A stretch of DNA of 64,000 bases, taken from NCBI GenBank assembly GCA_029564465.1, contig JAKQPY010000075.1, positions 1 through 64,000 on the forward strand. Direction: 5' to 3'. The notes under the pieces are model-generated. The model worked only from the letters and a program-made list of their open reading frames with translations, was not told the DNA's origin and did not search any database. Shown piece after piece: positions 18,325-28,281 of this stretch. The translations under genes and the position numbers were made by a program. Position 1 is the stretch's first letter, and each line of letters begins with the position of its first letter. The stretch comes from JAGOEF01 sp029564465 (GTDB taxonomy: Bacteria > Bacteroidota > Bacteroidia > Bacteroidales > ML635J-15).

Positions 18325-18411
18325 ACCTGATTGTTTTTCTAATCTGATAAAAATACGATTTTTTTTGTTCAACCCGAAAACAAAATTACCGACTTATTGA
18401 CCACCGGGGGT

Positions 18412-20595
18412 TTATTTGTTTCGTTTTTTATTTCCACGGTACGGCACATTTACCTCCTCCTGATTTTCGGACACAAGCTCCATGTCGATTTGTTTCTTCG
18501 AGATATTTACTTTAACCACCTCCACCTTTACCTTATCGCCGAGCACAAACTTACGCTGTGTTGTTTTGCCGATAATGCAGTAGTTGTCTTCATCAAAATA
18601 GTAGAAGTCGTCGAGCAGGGTTTTTATATGCACCAGTCCTTCGCACTTATTTTCGACCAGCTCCACAAAAAATCCCCAATCGGTTACACCCGAAATAACC
18701 CCTTCGAAAACCTGTCCGATTTTGTCGCTCAGAAATTCTGCCTGCTTATATTTTACCGAAGCCCTTTCGGCCTGCGCTGCACGCTGTTCCATGTCGCTGC
18801 TGTGTTTGCACTGCCATTCGTAATTAACACTGTCGGTTTCGCGGTTTTTTGTAAGATATTTTTCGAGTAGCCGGTGAACCATCATATCGGGGTAGCGGCG
18901 TATTGGCGAAGTAAAATGAGTGTAAAATTCAAATGCAAGGCCATAGTGACCAATGTTTTCGGTGGTATATTCTGCCTTGGCCATTGCCCTGATTGCAAGA
19001 CTTTCGATTACATTTTGTTCGGGTTTCCCCTGTACATTGGCTATCAGGCTGTTTATCGATTTCGACAGATTCCGGCTGCTGTTTGCATCGATTGAATATC
19101 CAAATTTCTTAACAAAGCCTGAGAAATTGCCGATTTTTTCTGGATTTGGTTCATCGTGAACCCGATAAACCGATTTTTGTCCGCTTTTGCTCAGCAATTG
19201 CGCTACCTTACGGTTAGCCAGCAACATAAATTCCTCGATAAGGTGATTGCTCTCTTTTGCCGTTTTAAAATATACACCAATGGGTTTTCCTGCCTCATCG
19301 AGTCTGAACTTTACTTCGGTGCTTTCGAAATTGAAGGCGCCCTTTTTAAACCGTGCCGAACGCAGTCCTGTTGCCAGTTTATGTACATGCAAGATTTCGG
19401 TAGCCAGTTCGCCATCGCCTGTTTCGATAATTGTTTGTACTTCTTCGTAGTTGAAGCGCCGGTTGCTGTTTATAATGGTTTTGCCAAACCATTCATTGAG
19501 TATTTCAGCGTTTTCGTTCATTTCGAACACTGCCGAAAAACAAAGTTTATCTTTAAGCGGCTGCAGCGAGCAAATTTCGTTCGACAGACGTTCGGGGAGC
19601 ATGGGCACAACACGGTCGACCAGATATACCGAAGTGGCACGTTCCTGTGCCTCTTCTTCAAGTACTGATCCGGGTTTTACATAGTGTGTAACATCGGCAA
19701 TGTGCACGCCAATCTCGGTATTCCCGTTTTCGAGAATCCGAAACGAAATGGCATCATCAAAATCTTTGGCATCTTCAGGGTCGATAGTGAAAGTAAGTAT
19801 GTTTCTGAAATCACGGCGTTTTTTAATTTCGTTTTCAGCGATTTTCTCAGCAATCGACTCGGCATCTTTCAGTACATCATTTCCAAACTCGTAAGGCAGC
19901 CCGAATTCAACCATAATGGCATGCATTTCGGTTTCGTTTTCACCGGGTTTACCAAGAATTCTGATTACTTCACCGGTGGGGTTTTTGCTGTCGGGATTCC
20001 ACTCGGTAATGCTTACAATTACTTTGTCTCCCGATCGGGCACCATTCAGGTTACTCAAAGGAATGAAAATATCATAGGGTATTCGCAGGTCGTCGGGCAT
20101 GAAAAATGCAAACTTGCGGTTCCGCTCAATAATTCCGGCAAAGCTGGTGCGCGCGCGTTTCAGTATTTGAATGACTTCTCCCTCGTTTTGACGGCTTTTC
20201 CGGGATGCGTAAAGTTGTATTTTTACGGTATCGCCATGCAGGGCATTGTGCAAATTTCGCGGTGAAATAAACACAGGTTCACTACTTTCGTCGCTCAGCA
20301 CATAGGCATAGCCGCGACGCGAAACATCCACCTTGCCCGTGATGTAAGTCTTTGTGCTGAGTATTTTATATTTTCCCTGATATTGCTCTTTAATAAGGTT
20401 TTCCTGCGACAAATAAATCAGCGACTGCCGCACCAGTTCCCGCTGCGCGGCCTCCGATATTTTCAGGGCCGAAGCAATCTGCTTATAGTTATACAGTTTC
20501 GTTGGGTTTTTCGAGAAAATTTGTAAAATCTTGTCCGATAAAATTTTAATCGAGGGGTTGTTGTTTTGATTGTTTTTCGTATTTTTGTTCTTCAT
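18412..20595 (-). CDS. rnr: Ribonuclease R
   Basis: Processive 3'-to-5' exoribonuclease that degrades structured RNA. 727 residues: an N-terminal winged-helix/cold-shock region (about 1-230), the RNB catalytic domain with TIDPEDAKDFDDAIS (about 262-276, the metal-binding aspartates), the late RNB motifs YGLAFEFYTHFTSPIRRYPD (about 564-583), a C-terminal S1 domain (about 633-715) and a basic tail ending GNKKRNK. ATG at 20595. The plus-strand frames across it are shadows. Confidence 0.95.
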   Translation of the reverse strand: MKNKNTKNNQNNNPSIKILSDKILQIFSKNPTKLYNYKQIASALKISEAAQRELVRQSLIYLSQENLIKEQYQGKYKILSTKTYITGKVDVSRRGYAYVLSDESSEPVFISPRNLHNALHGDTVKIQLYASRKSRQNEGEVIQILKRARTSFAGIIERNRKFAFFMPDDLRIPYDIFIPLSNLNGARSGDKVIVSITEWNPDSKNPTGEVIRILGKPGENETEMHAIMVEFGLPYEFGNDVLKDAESIAEKIAENEIKKRRDFRNILTFTIDPEDAKDFDDAISFRILENGNTEIGVHIADVTHYVKPGSVLEEEAQERATSVYLVDRVVPMLPERLSNEICSLQPLKDKLCFSAVFEMNENAEILNEWFGKTIINSNRRFNYEEVQTIIETGDGELATEILHVHKLATGLRSARFKKGAFNFESTEVKFRLDEAGKPIGVYFKTAKESNHLIEEFMLLANRKVAQLLSKSGQKSVYRVHDEPNPEKIGNFSGFVKKFGYSIDANSSRNLSKSINSLIANVQGKPEQNVIESLAIRAMAKAEYTTENIGHYGLAFEFYTHFTSPIRRYPDMMVHRLLEKYLTKNRETDSVNYEWQCKHSSDMEQRAAQAERASVKYKQAEFLSDKIGQVFEGVISGVTDWGFFVELVENKCEGLVHIKTLLDDFYYFDEDNYCIIGKTTQRKFVLGDKVKVEVVKVNISKKQIDMELVSENQEEVNVPYRGNKKRNK

Positions 20596-20697
20596 CTTGA
20601 TTTGGCATTATAATTGCAAAAAAGGTGTTCAATTAAAAGAATGAATAATTAACCGTAATAATAAAATTAACCAATTACAAACTTAACAACTTAGATT

Positions 20698-21288
20698 ATG
20701 AAAACAACTACAATGATTAAAACTTTTGCTGTGATAGCTTTCGTTGGAACAGCATTGGTATTCTCGGGCTGCAAAGGCAAAGAAAAAGCCGAAAACCCCG
20801 GTAAAGGCGCAAAAGAAGTAGTAATTCCCTGCAAAAACGAAGGCCGTTCCGATAAAGAATTCTTCCGTGCCGACAATTCATCGACCTCGCAGGACATGAG
20901 CCTTTCGCGCGAAAAAGCCCTCACCCTGGCAAAACAACGTCTCGCCAGCCTGATCAACACCAAAATCAAATCGGTTACCGATCGTTATGTTAACGAAACC
21001 GAAGTTGGCAAAAATTCAGATTTTGAACAGAAATTCGAAAACCTGACCCGTGAAGTGGTGAATCAGACCCTTACCGATGTTGCTATTATCTGCGAAAAAA
21101 CTTTCCAGGAAGCCGACGGTAAATACACCACCTACATTGCTATCGAAGTAAATAAAGACGCTTTGTTGAACGGAGTAAACAATAAACTTTCGAAAGATGA
21201 CAAACTCCGCGTTGATTACGACAAGATGAAGTACGAAAAAATCTTCAACGAAGAAATGGAAAAACTCGAAAAAGAAGGTGGATATTAA
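20698..21288 (+). CDS. LPP20-like lipoprotein
   Basis: A 196-residue lipoprotein with lipobox FSGC (Cys about residue 24). The mature part contains an LPP20-type pattern: REKALTLAKQRLASLINTKI (about 70-89), then a helix-rich TLTDVAIICEKTF and a YTTYIAIEV beta strand, the same architecture as the first domain of the larger protein encoded at 23713-25236. Function in the family is poorly known; members are envelope proteins. The gene is divergent from rnr and ends at a long terminator hairpin. Confidence 0.75.
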   Translation: MKTTTMIKTFAVIAFVGTALVFSGCKGKEKAENPGKGAKEVVIPCKNEGRSDKEFFRADNSSTSQDMSLSREKALTLAKQRLASLINTKIKSVTDRYVNETEVGKNSDFEQKFENLTREVVNQTLTDVAIICEKTFQEADGKYTTYIAIEVNKDALLNGVNNKLSKDDKLRVDYDKMKYEKIFNEEMEKLEKEGGY

Positions 21289-21301
21289 TAGCTGTCTTTC
21301 T

Positions 21302-21346
21302 CTAAAACAAAAAGCCATCGGATAACCGGTGGCTTTTTTTGTTTTA
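21302..21346 (+). terminator. Strong rho-independent terminator with long stem
   Basis: CTAAAACAAAAAGCCATCGG pairs with the CCGGTGGC-T7-GTTTTAG arm over about 20 base pairs with a short ATAA loop, including one or two mismatches. The A- and T-rich outer part makes it usable on both strands. Confidence 0.85.
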
Positions 21347-21485
21347 GCTTTTTTGGAATAATCCCTCAGTTTTCAGTCCTTAAAGGCGAAAGAATAAAAT
21401 ATGGTTTAATGATGCTTTTCGAATACTGCCGTGCAAACTTGCTTTCGGGCAGACACCAAGCTATCTATAGCTAATTTATTGCCTC

Positions 21486-22709
21486 TTAACGATGAATAAA
21501 AATAAACTCGCCACCCTCGTCTCCGGTGTTTTGAATAATTCCATATTGAGGCTCGGTTTGAGAGTTATTCAGAACTGCCTGACGAAAACTGGAAAACAAC
21601 ATATCGGATGAAATATATTTTTCGGTATTCTCAACAAGTCTTTTTATTAGGAATGTTACAAAAACGCTTTCGTCGGGAACGGTTTTCATATTACCACTTG
21701 TCATCGCTTTTCGACTAGGCAGTTCATATAGCCTGTTTATTGCCGGTTGAGCGTCGTTAAATGCTACTCTTGTTTTAAAGATACTACCGCTAAAACAGGC
21801 GTCAGCAATAAGCAAGGTATGTTGAGAATTTGTAGCCTTCAAATAATCGCTGATGCGGCTGTTTGGAATCCAAAAAGCCGTGCTGTTGTTCTGAGCATCA
21901 ACAGGCAACCAATAACCCAGTTTCTTTGCTTCGTCCCAATGCCCATGACCCGCGTAAAAAATTAACAGATTATCGTTGGGTGTAATTTTATTACTTAGTT
22001 CGTCAAAAGCATTTATCATTTGAACATAGGTTGCATTTTTGAGGAAAGTGATGTTTTCGGGTTTAAAAACATAGCTGTCGGTAAGCACTTCATACAGTTT
22101 GGTTGCATCTTTAATCGGGTTACTCAAGGTTGGAACTTCAGGGTCCAGATACACTTCGTTACCGATAATTAAAGCATAATAATTTGATTCAGGAATCAGT
22201 GTTGCTTTTTCGGTAACAACGGGTTCTTTCTTCTCGGTGATTTGCTGGTCAGAAACCCGCTCAATTGTAAACTCCTTTACAGCAGTATTTCTCTTAATAT
22301 CGGTTGCTTCAACGGTAATTGTGTTTAGCCCGATTGCTAACAAAATATTTATTGAAAAATTACCATCGGCATTCAAGTAAGCATCCTGTCCATTAACCAA
22401 TACTTCGAGAATACCGCCTGCATCAGTAACTTTACCTTCGATAAAAAACTCTTTTTCTTTAACAACGGGTTTGAAACCACGGGCAGGATCGATTGAGGTA
22501 ATTACTATTTCAGGCGGTGTTTTGTCTTCGGGAGGTAAGCCGATTTTAAAATTTAACATTCCCGATCTGGCTGTGTCAGTAGCAGGTTGTGTGCCAATTG
22601 AAAATTCGAAGGTACCACTGCTACTCTTTGAGGTTGGGGTCTTGTTGTTTTGTGCAAACAACACCCCGGTTACCAAAACTAGAAAAAAAATGAGTATTGT
22701 TTTTTTCAT
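21486..22709 (-). CDS. Secreted caspase-family peptidase (C14) with Ig-like domain
   Basis: 407 residues from the ATG at 22709. Signal peptide (1-20), a low-complexity segment with two FxFxIG-type repeats (about 34-58), an Ig-like domain (about 66-150), then a caspase p20 domain (about 176-330). The catalytic dyad is visible: His255 in FYAGHGHW and Cys305 in LLIADACFSGS. Substrate-pocket acidity could not be judged, so it may be Arg/Lys-specific (metacaspase-like) or Asp-specific. The signal peptide implies a periplasmic or exported enzyme, unlike cytosolic defence caspases. It is the last gene of a three-gene minus-strand run with the barrel-like and DUF4384 genes. Confidence 0.87.
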   Translation of the reverse strand: MKKTILIFFLVLVTGVLFAQNNKTPTSKSSSGTFEFSIGTQPATDTARSGMLNFKIGLPPEDKTPPEIVITSIDPARGFKPVVKEKEFFIEGKVTDAGGILEVLVNGQDAYLNADGNFSINILLAIGLNTITVEATDIKRNTAVKEFTIERVSDQQITEKKEPVVTEKATLIPESNYYALIIGNEVYLDPEVPTLSNPIKDATKLYEVLTDSYVFKPENITFLKNATYVQMINAFDELSNKITPNDNLLIFYAGHGHWDEAKKLGYWLPVDAQNNSTAFWIPNSRISDYLKATNSQHTLLIADACFSGSIFKTRVAFNDAQPAINRLYELPSRKAMTSGNMKTVPDESVFVTFLIKRLVENTEKYISSDMLFSSFRQAVLNNSQTEPQYGIIQNTGDEGGEFIFIHR

Positions 22710-22725
22710 GATTGTGAGTGTTATG

Positions 22726-23616
22726 TTAGAAACGCCAGCCGATTCCGGCAAAAGGTCTCAACTCAGAAAATTTATCAATAAAGAAGTCAAAATTCAAATA
22801 TAAATGTCCCACGCTTGCATCGGTACCTATCCCAATGGCGTAAGACGGCTGCTTCTCTTCCCAATACTCATCAACCCACATGTCGTAAAAATAACCCGAG
22901 TTGTAATCGTAATATGTTACATAATGCCCATAACCGGACCTGGTAGCGGTCGTATATCCAAAAACCGGATATATACTCCACTGGAAATTGCGTTTTCTTA
23001 TCAGACTTTTCGACACATCAGCCAAAAGTGTAAATTCGCCCCACCAACTTAAATCCTGTCCTGCAAGTAAACCAAAGCCCCACTTCCCACGATATCCGCC
23101 TTTTAATCCCCAGGTTTCGACTGCAGCAAACCATTGTCCCTTGTTCTCTTTATCGTATCTGAAAATGCTGAACTTCTGATCGGATACGGTTTTGCTTTCT
23201 TTAACAACAACCGGTTTTTCTTCTTTTACCTTTTCGGGTTTTTCTTCTTTTTTAGGCTTTTCGACCACGCTGTTGTCTTTAGTAAGGCTGGCCACCACAG
23301 CGAACTCGGCATTGACAAGCCAGTCAACATCTTTTTTGACATCCCACACGGCCTGATAGGTGCTTTTGCCGCCTATAACACCTTCACCCACATCGCCGGT
23401 TACGCTTTTTAGAACAAAATTACTGCCAGAGCCTGTATTTACCAATATTTTAACATAGTACAGCTGATTTACATTCGAGTTTAAGATTTCGTAATTGATG
23501 TAAATTTTATCGGCTTTTTGCTCCGCTGATATAAGATTGACATCATATTCAATTTGTGAATAAGCTATTGTATTTGTAAGAGCAAAAAAAATCAAGAATA
23601 CTAGAAAATTTTTCAT
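22726..23616 (-). CDS. Secreted protein of unknown function, barrel-like C-terminus
   Basis: 296 residues from the ATG at 23616. Signal peptide (1-20, ending AYSQ), an N-terminal beta domain (about 21-115), a Lys/Glu/Pro-rich linker (about 120-150), then an aromatic, glycine-rich C-terminal domain with alternating beta strands that ends in FAGIGWRF. The final aromatic residue and strand pattern resemble a small outer-membrane beta barrel. It sits 16 bases upstream of the caspase gene and is probably translated with it. I do not recognise a named family. Confidence 0.65.
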   Translation of the reverse strand: MKNFLVFLIFFALTNTIAYSQIEYDVNLISAEQKADKIYINYEILNSNVNQLYYVKILVNTGSGSNFVLKSVTGDVGEGVIGGKSTYQAVWDVKKDVDWLVNAEFAVVASLTKDNSVVEKPKKEEKPEKVKEEKPVVVKESKTVSDQKFSIFRYDKENKGQWFAAVETWGLKGGYRGKWGFGLLAGQDLSWWGEFTLLADVSKSLIRKRNFQWSIYPVFGYTTATRSGYGHYVTYYDYNSGYFYDMWVDEYWEEKQPSYAIGIGTDASVGHLYLNFDFFIDKFSELRPFAGIGWRF

Positions 23617-23712
23617 TCTATGGTGATTTATATTATGGTTAGATGTTCTCAATTATTTGATACAAAAATATTAAATGAAAGTAAAAAAACAAATATTAAT
23701 ATTTAAAAAGCA

Positions 23713-25236
23713 TCAGGGCATTGTAGTGATAATCAAGCGTTGTTCGGCCTGCATCAGGCCTGCATCAGCGCGTTTGATTCCCCTTGTTTTGTGTATTACC
23801 TCGCCCAAGGGTTCAGTAATAAACTGATACCCATCAACTTTTTCGATGGCCAGCGGGGCAAACTTCTCGGTGCTGGCATTCAGTTGTAACACCTCTACTC
23901 CAAATGGTTCAGCGCAAACAAAATCATGGGGTAGTTCATAAACCATATTTACCTTGTCGGAGTTTACAAAGTAATTGTCGAGAAGCATCACAATATTACC
24001 ATCGGCAAGGTGGTAAATAAAGCGCAGGTAACATTCCTTATTCACCCTTACATACAAACGAAGACTATCGCCTTCCGAAAAAATCAGATTTTCGTCGCCT
24101 TGGTTGGTCCATACCTCAACAAGAAGGTCGCCATGTATCACTTCATCCTGCTTGAACACTTTCATTCTCGAATAGGCTTCCTCGAAGTTTTCGGGTTTCA
24201 CCTGAATATTCAGCGAATCGAGTAGTTGCTTTGCAATTTTGCTTTCCGAAGAGGCCAGGGCTTTGCCATTCATGTCGCGCATTACCGACAATATTTTAAT
24301 AAAATCGCCCTCTTCCCAGTAGGTACCACTAATATTGTAATCGACCCTTTGATTCATTCCCTGCTCATTCTTTCCGTATCTGACAATACCATAATTTGCT
24401 TCCGAGATCAAGGTCTGTTCGAATTTGCGTAGAAATACTTGCGAAAATGGACTGCTCATTTTGGTCTCCTGATAAGTAAAGGCAGTAAGACTTACACTGC
24501 CATCAATGATCCCAGTTTGTAACTGATAGGCCTGAGCCATTAAGTAGCAGGCATCTTCGATGTTCAGTTTTTTTGAGTTATTGATGCCGAATATTCCATT
24601 TTCTACAATGCTCTTTAAATCAGAAAGTTTGTTGATTTCAGCGGCATCGTCGTTTAGGTTTTGCTTCAAAGCAAGAAAAACAGTCTGTGCTTCTTCGGCC
24701 TCACGAAACATACTTTGGGTCTGATAATAGATTTTTAGCGCGCCGGCTTTGTCGCCATTGCTTTCAAGTTGTTTTGCCATTTCGATTTTTTGCGCAATGG
24801 CAATTGCTTTGTCATCTATGGTCTTTTTATAAAGTGCCGATACTTCCTCTTTTTTTGCATAAACCAACACATAGGCTGTTTTGGTCTTTTTATCGTAATA
24901 CTGCTCGGTTTTCGAACCAGAAAGGACAATATTACTATTCGAAACACAATTTTTTCGCACGTATTCTTCTACTTCTTTATTGGTCTCAGTCATATTTATA
25001 TCAACCAAACTACTGATAATCACCAAAATAGATTCGCTTAAGCGTGATTTGGCAAAACCTTCTAATTTTGTAAGCAATTCGGTCTCGCCTACCAATTTGT
25101 TTTGTTCCGATGCATAACCTGTCAGATAAAGGGCATCGGGATATTGGGCTTTTCGCCATTGGGCATCAATCCATTTGGGTTGCGACATCAACTGAAGGCT
25201 GAGTAATATCAACAGACTTGATAGAAGTAATTTCAT
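23713..25236 (-). CDS. LPP20 and DUF4384 domain protein
   Basis: 507 residues from the ATG at 25236; the longer frame starts far upstream without a signal peptide. Signal peptide (1-19), an LPP20-like domain (about 20-130), a helical middle region (about 135-370), and a DUF4384-like domain (about 385-470; EGDSLRLYVRVNKECYLRF followed by DGNIVMLLDN). DUF4384 domains are often fused or adjacent to caspase-like peptidases, and here the caspase gene is two genes downstream. It lacks a lipobox Cys. Likely periplasmic; the biochemical role is unknown. Confidence 0.75.
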   Translation of the reverse strand: MKLLLSSLLILLSLQLMSQPKWIDAQWRKAQYPDALYLTGYASEQNKLVGETELLTKLEGFAKSRLSESILVIISSLVDINMTETNKEVEEYVRKNCVSNSNIVLSGSKTEQYYDKKTKTAYVLVYAKKEEVSALYKKTIDDKAIAIAQKIEMAKQLESNGDKAGALKIYYQTQSMFREAEEAQTVFLALKQNLNDDAAEINKLSDLKSIVENGIFGINNSKKLNIEDACYLMAQAYQLQTGIIDGSVSLTAFTYQETKMSSPFSQVFLRKFEQTLISEANYGIVRYGKNEQGMNQRVDYNISGTYWEEGDFIKILSVMRDMNGKALASSESKIAKQLLDSLNIQVKPENFEEAYSRMKVFKQDEVIHGDLLVEVWTNQGDENLIFSEGDSLRLYVRVNKECYLRFIYHLADGNIVMLLDNYFVNSDKVNMVYELPHDFVCAEPFGVEVLQLNASTEKFAPLAIEKVDGYQFITEPLGEVIHKTRGIKRADAGLMQAEQRLIITTMP

Positions 25237-25379
25237 AGTTTCGACGAATTTGTTTTCATTATATGAAAGTCTAAAAATACACAATCTTTGCCAAATTGTA
25301 AAATCATAAAAAAAAGAATTATTATTTTGGACTGTTGCAGAATAGCAATGCAATATTCTATTATTACTACTTTTGCCTC

Positions 25380-26318
25380 ATGCAGATTATTCTTACACAG
25401 ATAGCAATGCTTGCGCTGATGGCTACAATTGGTGCGGTAGCCTATCTGACCCGGCTAATTAAAGAAGATACTGCCAATGGCATGGTAAAACTGGTTACAA
25501 AAATCACCCTGCCTTTATTGATTTTCACCACTTTTGCCGGCAACGATACCAGTCCCGAAATTCTTAAAAACAGTGCCATTGTGATTGCATTAAGCATGGG
25601 TAGTGTTGTACTTTTCTTTTTGTTTGCCGGAGTTTCGGCGCGAATACTCAGGTTAAGTGCTGACAATACTGCCCTGCATAGGGTAAGTGCCATGTTCGGG
25701 AATGTTGTGTTTCTGGGATTCCCCATCATCAATGCCTTGTATCCGGGTGGTGAGGGTTTGATTTATGCTACCATGTTCCACCTTGGACAAAATGCCCTGA
25801 TCTGGACCTGGGGCGTATATATTCTGTACAGTTCGCGCAACCGCAGCGGGGGTAAATCGTGGAAGAACCTGTTGAATCCGGTTACCATTGCTTTTGCAGC
25901 GGGAATTACTTTTATGTTTCTTCCCTTTACCATCCCGGATATCATAATGAGTCCGCTATCGCAAATCGGAAAAACCACCACCTACATATCGATGGTCTAT
26001 GTTGGAACGGTGCTGGCTATGGTGAACCCACTGCGTGTTTTTTCTAACATCCGATCGTATCTCGTCAGCTTCAACAAACTATTGTTGGTACCTGTGATAC
26101 TACTGCTGTTGCTGAAATATGCCGGCTTGGCCGAACTACTTCACATGAACAGCACGGCCGTTGGAGTGGTTGTGCTGCTGGCCGGAATGCCTTGTATGAT
26201 ACTGATATCGGTATTGGTGAGGGATCTTGACCTCGATTACAAGCAATCTGTCGGCAATATTTTTCTGAGCACAATATTATCTTTTGCAACCATCAGTTTT
26301 CTGTTCTGGCTGTTGTAG
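25380..26318 (+). CDS. AEC-family transporter (auxin efflux carrier superfamily)
   Basis: 312 residues from the ATG at 25380, with about ten transmembrane segments in the 5+5 arrangement of the AEC family. Family members export or import organic acids such as malate or, in plants, auxin; the substrate here is unknown. The upstream extension was rejected because a near-perfect -7 element (TACTTTTG, 25368-25375) ends five bases before this ATG, implying a leaderless or nearly leaderless message. Convergent with the lysozyme gene. Confidence 0.85.
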   Translation: MQIILTQIAMLALMATIGAVAYLTRLIKEDTANGMVKLVTKITLPLLIFTTFAGNDTSPEILKNSAIVIALSMGSVVLFFLFAGVSARILRLSADNTALHRVSAMFGNVVFLGFPIINALYPGGEGLIYATMFHLGQNALIWTWGVYILYSSRNRSGGKSWKNLLNPVTIAFAAGITFMFLPFTIPDIIMSPLSQIGKTTTYISMVYVGTVLAMVNPLRVFSNIRSYLVSFNKLLLVPVILLLLLKYAGLAELLHMNSTAVGVVVLLAGMPCMILISVLVRDLDLDYKQSVGNIFLSTILSFATISFLFWLL

Positions 26319-26332
26319 ACAAACATCAGTTT

Positions 26333-27142
26333 TTATTTAATGACTAACTTTTCTAAATCTTCGGTTTTTCCGTTGAACACATCCACATCAACCTTGCTAT
26401 TAATTCCATTTACAATTCCACCATGGCTGAATTGCCAGAATTTCCATTCAGGGGCAACGTCTGCGGCATCGCCGGTTATGCGCAGGTACGAAATCCAAAC
26501 CGTATATTTATTGAATCGGACATCGTTGCGAAAAAGGCTTTTGTACATACTGGGGAATGTATAGAGTATAGGTGTAACTCCGTAGTGTTTTTCGACGGTT
26601 TCGAGCCAGTTGAGCAGGCCGGTTTTCAGGCTGCTTGTATTCTGCACACGGCTGTAGGCTTCAATATCGAGCACAGGAGGCAGATCGCCGGGTAGTAAAC
26701 TTACGGTTTTTATAAAATTCTCAGCCTGAACTGCGGAGTTTTCGTCGGGGCGATAATAATGGTAAGCTCCCCGAATCAAGTCGTTACGACCAGCGGCATA
26801 CCAATTGGTCACAAAATTCCGGTCAACACGGTCTTTCCCTGCGGTTGCCCTGATAAATACGAATTTCATTCCTTTTTCGGCAGCTACCTTTTTCCAGTCG
26901 ATATTTTTCTGATACTCTGACACGTCGATGCCAAAAACGGTGTATTTCGAAAAGTGGGTAACGTACGATTGGAAACTATTGTCGCCCTTATATGGGTTTT
27001 CGACTGCGACAGGTGCCGTTACCTTTGCGAAAAATTTCAGATAAATAAGTCCTGCCGCAATAAATACAATGAGTGCAACAAAAACATAAAACAGGCTTTT
27101 GCCCTTTCCTTTTGTTTTGCGTGATCTACGACGGCGGGCCAT
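26333..27142 (-). CDS. Glycoside hydrolase family 25 lysozyme, membrane-anchored
   Basis: 269 residues. A basic N-terminus (ARRRRSRKTKGKGK) and one transmembrane segment (about 15-36) anchor a periplasmic GH25 domain (about 70-265). Catalytic region: FGIDVSEYQKNIDW (about 71-84), FIRATAG and DLPPVLDIEA (about 153-162) with the acidic pair. Cleaves the MurNAc-GlcNAc bond in peptidoglycan; likely used for cell-wall turnover. Four bases after asd on the same strand. Confidence 0.9.
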   Translation of the reverse strand: MARRRRSRKTKGKGKSLFYVFVALIVFIAAGLIYLKFFAKVTAPVAVENPYKGDNSFQSYVTHFSKYTVFGIDVSEYQKNIDWKKVAAEKGMKFVFIRATAGKDRVDRNFVTNWYAAGRNDLIRGAYHYYRPDENSAVQAENFIKTVSLLPGDLPPVLDIEAYSRVQNTSSLKTGLLNWLETVEKHYGVTPILYTFPSMYKSLFRNDVRFNKYTVWISYLRITGDAADVAPEWKFWQFSHGGIVNGINSKVDVDVFNGKTEDLEKLVIK

Positions 27143-27146
27143 AGTA

Positions 27147-28127
27147 TTACCTGTTAATCAGGTATTCTGCAATTTGTACCGCATTGGTGGCTGCGCCTTT
27201 ACGCAGGTTGTCCGACACTATCCACAGGTTTATGGCATTACAATTTGACAGGTCAGCCCTTATACGTCCTACAAAAACCTCATCTTTGTCTTCGGCATAC
27301 AGAGGCATGGGATAGAGATTTTCTGCAGGCTTATCCTGAACAATAATACCCGCTGTTTTTGATAATATTTCGCGAATGTTTGCCACATCGGGCTTATTTA
27401 TGAATTCGATGTTTACACTTTCGGAATGTCCTCCTGCCACAGGAACGCGCACAACGGTTCCACTCAGTGCTAAATCGGGAATCCCCATTATTTTCCGGCT
27501 TTCGTTAAGGAGCTTCATTTCTTCGTCGGTATAATCGTTGGCCAGAAAATTTCCCCCATGCGGAATGCAGTTCATAAATATCTGATGAGGGTATGCGCAG
27601 CGGTTTTCGATGCCATTCCGCTCGTCGTTTATTTGTTTTACGCCTTTGTAGCCCGAGCCACTCACCGATTGGTAGGTTGAAACAATTACCCGTTTCAGCC
27701 CGAAGGCCAGATGCAGGGGATACAATACAGCCACCAGTTGTATGGTTGAGCAATTGGGGTTGGCAATAATCTGGGGGTCAAGGCTTAAGGTATGCCCATT
27801 GATTTCGGGTACAACCAGCGGGATGTTTTCGTGCATCCGCCATGCCGATGAATTATCGATAACGGTACATCCCACATCAACAAAAGCCTGTGCCCATGCC
27901 AGTGAAATATCTTTTCCTGCCGAGAACAGGGCAATTTGAGGTTTACGGCTTAATGCCTCGGTAAAACCACACACGGTATAGTCCTTGCCGCAGAATTTTA
28001 CGTTTTTCCCTTCCGAGCGCTCCGAAGCCACCGGAATAAGTTCGCTTACCGGAAATTTATGTTCTTCGAGAACCCTGAGCATTTTTTGCCCCACAAGGCC
28101 GGTGGCACCCACAACAGCTACTTTCAT
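27147..28127 (-). CDS. asd: Aspartate-semialdehyde dehydrogenase
   Basis: Makes aspartate semialdehyde from aspartyl phosphate, feeding lysine, diaminopimelate, threonine and methionine. 326 residues from the ATG at 28127, where the protein opens with MKVAVVGATGLVGQ (Rossmann loop). The catalytic Cys lies in NPNCSTIQL (about 125-133) and the base His in AGGHSESVN (about 253). A promoter precedes it at 28187-28219. The first gene of an asd-lysozyme pair, both linked to the wall. Confidence 0.95.
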   Translation of the reverse strand: MKVAVVGATGLVGQKMLRVLEEHKFPVSELIPVASERSEGKNVKFCGKDYTVCGFTEALSRKPQIALFSAGKDISLAWAQAFVDVGCTVIDNSSAWRMHENIPLVVPEINGHTLSLDPQIIANPNCSTIQLVAVLYPLHLAFGLKRVIVSTYQSVSGSGYKGVKQINDERNGIENRCAYPHQIFMNCIPHGGNFLANDYTDEEMKLLNESRKIMGIPDLALSGTVVRVPVAGGHSESVNIEFINKPDVANIREILSKTAGIIVQDKPAENLYPMPLYAEDKDEVFVGRIRADLSNCNAINLWIVSDNLRKGAATNAVQIAEYLINR

Positions 28128-28186
28128 TGGTTTATTGTTCAATAATTGTTTTATTAATCGCAAAAATAATCCGTTTAAATAATGCC

Positions 28187-28219
28187 GAAAGATACAAACA
28201 GAAATACTATGAATGCAAA
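28187..28219 (-). promoter_or_regulatory. Promoter for asd
   Basis: On the minus strand, TTTG (28216-28219), 21 bases, then TATCTTTC (28187-28194). The -7 element differs from consensus in its last base. It lies 60 bases upstream of the asd ATG. Confidence 0.5.
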
Positions 28220-28281
28220 AATCAGAATGAAATTATTGACATCCGATTGTGATTGAAAAACTGAGATGCCTGAATCCGATT

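Noticed and set aside
18397..20265. Several plus-strand frames of 60-190 residues
   Set aside because: They are antisense shadows of rnr, which has clear RNB and S1 motifs.
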